The translations under genes and the position numbers were made by a program. The notes under the pieces are model-generated. The model saw nothing but the letters and a program-made list of their open reading frames with translations. It had not been told where the DNA came from and searched no databases. This document shows positions 60,401-64,000 of a stretch of 64,000 bases of DNA, one piece after another (the stretch's first letter is position 1; the number at the start of each line of letters is the position of its first letter). Where the stretch lies: assembly GCA_003254885.1 (NCBI GenBank), contig QANT01005805.1, forward strand, positions 43,924-107,923, written 5' to 3'. This stretch comes from Purshia tridentata. Lineage: Eukaryota > Streptophyta > Magnoliopsida > Rosales > Rosaceae.

Positions 60401-61176
60401 CCATTTGCAAGGAAAACTTGCATAGGGAGAAGGCTGGTTCTTTAATCTGGACTGTCACATGGCATGGGCAACCCCAAAATGGGGGTGGGTCAACATGGCA
60501 GCATGGGGTCTATTATTATGTGCATCAAGCAGCTCTTTCCATTTATAAAAAATATGTAAAGGAGCCAGATCCATCTACAAACAAAGATAACAAACTTAAA
60601 TTGTTCTCCTGATTCCTAACCCAATTCAGTTGGTATTTTAGCCGTGAACCATAGACCGCATAATGCAAGAGGCATTCACATACATAGCTTTCATTTAAAA
60701 ACAATCACCCAAGAAGTGTTATTTGTTTCCACTTCAACCATATGCGCCAGAACGCCTGAAGCAGATCAAAGGACTATAATTCATTTTATAAATTGGATTT
60801 CTTCAGAGTCATAACAAAGAGCTAGTGGGTCATAAATCATTCTTCAAGCTATGCAATTGCAACAGACCAATGGAATAAAATAGGAGATAACAGCTCTTCA
60901 ATATCATGTACCTAAAACTGGATAGTATTCCTCTAAACTAATTCTCAACTTAAAAGCTACAAGAAAAATTACTTTCCTTACAAATCCAAGTTTGCAGACT
61001 GAATATAAATGACGCATATAACATATAATAGATTTTAATTATGACAAATAACCACACACAAAAATCACAGCATATATGTCATAAAAAATATCAAATTACG
61101 AATGTCAGGGTGCATACCAGGCCTGTCCTTGTCTATGGAATGCATCAGTTTTCGATCCCAATTTCATGCAAGCCAT
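57496..61176 (-). CDS. BTB/POZ-NPH3 family protein (At1g30440-like)
   Basis: Complete, 636 aa, four exons: 61176-61118, 60191-60122, 59510-58284, 58050-57496. The first two exons are short (59 and 70 bases) and lie apart; they give [20 protein letters not shown] and [19 protein letters not shown]. The BTB domain lies at about 28-130 ([31 protein letters not shown]). The NPH3 domain runs from DWWYED at about 214 to about 500 ([20 protein letters not shown]). A coiled coil lies at about 541-574 ([20 protein letters not shown]) before a basic tail. The family acts as CUL3 adaptors and in phototropin or auxin signalling at the plasma membrane; the role of this member is not known to me. The most similar protein I recall is Arabidopsis At1g30440, which lies next to CCC1 there too. 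Confidence 0.95.
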
Positions 61177-62639
61177 TTCCTCAAAACGAAAGCGGTACAC
61201 AACTTCAAGAAAGAGTTTCCAAGACAGCTAAGCAGATCGGGTCCCCAAGAAGAAATAAAAAACCCTTAAACCCTGAAGGGATGTACAAGTAACTGCCCAA
61301 ACCAGGGCAGTTTCATAAGCAGAAACAGAAACCCAGTAAACTATTTCCCTTAAGCACCACTATGAAGCCAAAATCAACCAGAAAACCTCTGAACAACCAA
61401 ACGCAAAATTATCAACCCAAGTTTCAGAACGTTGAAACAGCACCACAATGTAGCTTTCTTTACTAAATCTGTCTCCCAAAAGTTGCACAAACCCACTTCT
61501 GGCAGAGCTGACCCATATCTACAGATAGACTAATAGAACAAAGTGAATTCCTTCACAAACCCAGTTCCGAATCCTTACAAATTCCTCTAAAACCACTCCA
61601 CTAGACCATACCCACCTCCAAAAACAAGACCCAAATCCGAACCCAAAGCCCCACCAAAAATAAAAGCACAAAAATCCTAATTCAGACAGAAAATTTAGGT
61701 CAACCCCTCCAATGTCCTTCCCCAAAAAACCACAAACTGCTACTATCTTCTCTGGCCCTTAACCTACCAAGAAATTTACAAAATTTAAACCCACATGAGA
61801 CACAGGGGACCAAAACCACTGACACCAATTAAAGTAAAAGTCCCAAAGAGTGTGATGTAAAATAATGTCTACAAAACCATGATATAAGCAAGAGTCGCAA
61901 GACCCATTTGCCAAAAAGACAGCCAGACGTTTGAAAAACCCAACATGGGTATTATTAATGGCAGCAGCTCTCACACTCAGACCAACCCCTTCCACGCACA
62001 TGTGGGTCCTCTAGCTTGAGACACACTCATTGCTTTTCTAGAACTTGGTTTCGGAGATTCTTTCTATTAAGTTTAACAAGCATAAAATAAACAACTAGGA
62101 GTACTGCAAATTGACCATCAAAGGGATAATCTTTCGTATTTATTAAAGAGAATTTTTTAGTTTAATGACAAGAATGGAAGCAACATCTATGTGTTTTTAT
62201 ATACAGCTAGACCATGTGGGTGCGCTTCTTATGGGCTTAGGATAATAATTGAATCAGTAAGTATACATTTTCAGTACGATTGACTGGTTTGGAGAAGAGA
62301 ATAAGACTAATTGATGATGTTGATTAAACAGATTGTCAATTCCTCGATTTATTGTCCCATGCAATAATGGGGACCAATCCTCTGTATTGACGGAGATCTA
62401 ATGCTCTACAGGGACGGTTACCAACTTTCATCAAAATTGAATTAGGGCATTTTGGAAATTTTAAGCGATGAAATAAATTAGTTAGGATATAGCATTTAAT
62501 CAACATGCTTTATTTTTTTATAAAGAGGTATTTATAATAATACGATCATATGTTATAAAAACAAAAAATGTAATCAAAACTTATATTCTTATTAATTTAT
62601 GAGAAAGGTCCACTCCATATAATTTATAAAATAGTTCAT

Positions 62640-62703
62640 AAAATGATATTCTTATGACAATGATGCCCATTAAAATCATATTCTTATGACAATGATACCC
62701 ATT
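62640..62703 (+). repeat. 32-bp tandem duplication
   Basis: Two adjacent 32-base copies share ATATTCTTATGACAATGAT and a CCCATT end; they differ at two positions. No coding role. Confidence 0.9.
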
Positions 62704-63525
62704 GATTAGCTATTGGGACTATTTTCCCCATGCAACCCATATATATATGTCCAGCTATAACGTCTGTCAACCTCTATTTTAATTGGTTGACCAACTTAAT
62801 TAAATTCAGAAAAATAATTGAAAAGAAAAATGTCTATATAAAGAGAGAAACGTACATACATTTATACACACCAAACAAACCAAACACTTCCAAATTATAT
62901 TCAAATAATGATATTGGAATTTCTTGTTCTGATTGCAAAATTTGTTGGATCGTACAATATAATAAAGATGTGTGTGTGTTCTATGCCTATTAAATTTTGT
63001 CCATCAAATGACTAATGTGTTATATTTATTTAACATAAGCGTAGATTAAATCATGTGATCTCACCTCAAATTATGTACATAAAACGTACCTATCAAGTTT
63101 ACCCTGCGATCTTTATACAATTATTTCAATGCATTAAAGGAAGCCTTATCGGAACAAATGATGTTCAGTATATTACAACTTTGCAGTTATGTAAGTCATT
63201 TAACAAATTAATGATATAAAAAGTTAACCATTCATTATTTTATTCCTCAATTTAAACAAATATATAAACTCGGCATGCATGCATGCCTGGCCATAAATTA
63301 AAAAATAAAAATAAAAGGATCGAGAAGGAGACATCATGCACATCTGAACGAATCAGTTTTTTCTATTTTATAATTTCTGCTGTTTTTAATTTGTTTATTT
63401 TCTCTACTTTCGAAACAATAAAATACGATCTCACACGTTCTGACACAGACACACACTGTGATGAGCATGATCTGAAATTTGTGTCTTAATATAAGCAGCA
63501 AAGATGGTCCAAGAAATAGAGGGTT

Positions 63526-63555
63526 TGGGCTTTACTCTTTCTGTTTATTTGGGCT
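63526..63555 (+). promoter_or_regulatory. Pair of site II boxes near the right edge
   Basis: TGGGCT occurs at 63526-63531 and 63550-63555, 24 bases apart. Paired site II boxes usually belong to a promoter. No gene follows inside the window on either strand, so a start beyond the right edge is possible. Confidence 0.35.
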
Positions 63556-63799
63556 AAAGATAAAAACGGATGGCAATTGTTGCTATTCACACCTGAACAT
63601 TTGATTACTATTCTCAATTTCTCAGCAGTCAGAACCCAAATTTATGGTTCCTAAAATTTCCCATTTTGCTCCTCTTATTAATCTACATTTTTATTTCTTT
63701 AAACTTAAAAAATATTAAACAAGAGGAGGCGAGCATTATTCTTATAATTTAATTTTTTTTAGTTTTAAGTTTTAAAGAAATACTAACTACTAACTAGGT

Positions 63800-63865
63800 T
63801 GGGTTGGGTCTAGTGGTATTTATCAAATTAATCTTGAAAGAGGTCTCAAGTTCAACCTCCCTCCC
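63800..63865 (+). mobile_element. Possible SINE relic
   Basis: GGTCTAGTGGTA (A-box-like) is followed after about 35 bases by CAAGTTCAACCTCC (degenerate B-box). The arrangement resembles a tRNA-derived SINE head, but no clear 3' end was found. Confidence 0.25.
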
Positions 63866-64000
63866 CAAAATAAAAAGCTGGTCCAGGTTATACCGACCGT
63901 CCTTTGCTATTGAATTGACCACTCTCTCATTTTTTTCCTTTTTTTTCCCCTTTTTTGCCCCTGTAGTCAAAAAAAAATTTCTCTCTTCCTCCTTCCCTCA

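Larger units (their letters stand above)
61177..64000. other. Right-hand gene-free stretch
   Basis: The first few hundred bases are the 5' region of the NPH3-like gene. Open frames at 61519-62001 on the minus strand are low-complexity and without family resemblance. From 62000 on the sequence is AT-rich, with a tandem duplication at 62640-62703 and site II boxes near 63530. No gene is supported. Confidence 0.55.

Noticed and set aside
61519-62001. Two minus-strand frames of 68 and 80 codons
   Set aside because: Gly/Phe/Trp-rich or Val-rich low-complexity translations with no recognisable motif, in the 5' region of the NPH3-like gene.
1-64000. tRNA or rRNA genes and CRISPR arrays
   Set aside because: No cloverleaf-compatible tRNA, rRNA motif or regularly spaced repeat array was seen; the B-box hits lack tRNA structure.

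Overview
This is a stretch of a eukaryotic nuclear genome, almost certainly a eudicot plant. It is AT-rich, and its genes are split by GT-AG introns with T-rich acceptors. Several proteins are plant-type: CPSF30 carrying a YTH domain, the microtubule protein AIR9, the NPH3 family and plant cation-chloride cotransporter. Wording of the proteins suggests a rosid, perhaps Rosaceae, but that is an impression, not a measurement. There is one undetermined base (N) at 4274.

Layout, left to right: (1) the first coding exon of a YAO/RRP9-type U3 snoRNP protein (minus), running off the left edge; (2) a complete 7-exon CPSF30-L gene (minus, 2303-8941); (3) a complete 4-exon ACD11-type ceramide-1-phosphate transfer protein gene (minus, 10268-12478); (4) a complete 37-exon AIR9 gene (plus, 14551-30286), head-to-head with ACD11; (5) two tandem cationic amino acid transporter genes (minus, 31361-34508 and 35530-38736); (6) a repeat-rich, nearly gene-free stretch with copia gag relics (about 39-43.7 kb); (7) a complete 13-exon cation-chloride cotransporter CCC1 gene (minus, 43735-56228); (8) a complete 4-exon NPH3/BTB gene (minus, 57496-61176); (9) a gene-free right end with two site II-like boxes near 63.5 kb.

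Exon joints were chosen by hand. For each complete multi-exon gene the summed exon length is a whole number of codons ending in a stop: CPSF30 698 aa, ACD11 205 aa, AIR9 1733 aa, CAT-B 605 aa, CCC1 981 aa, NPH3-like 636 aa. These lengths are close to those I remember for the Arabidopsis proteins. The genes do not form a pathway; they are ordinary housekeeping and transport genes. The order is informative: CPSF30, CCC1 and the NPH3 gene are neighbours on Arabidopsis chromosome 1 as I recall it, and ACD11 with AIR9 are neighbours on chromosome 2, so this window looks like an unfractionated ancestral block.

I found no clearly undescribed system. The most interesting items are: the CPSF30 intron that encodes the short isoform; the perfectly symmetric phase-1 module structure of the AIR9 A9 repeats; a triplicated splice donor in AIR9; a long fold-back element filling an ACD11 intron; two further terminal-inverted-repeat elements; a LINE relic and a SINE-like insertion in CCC1 introns; and a G-box palindrome beside a TATA box at CAT-B.
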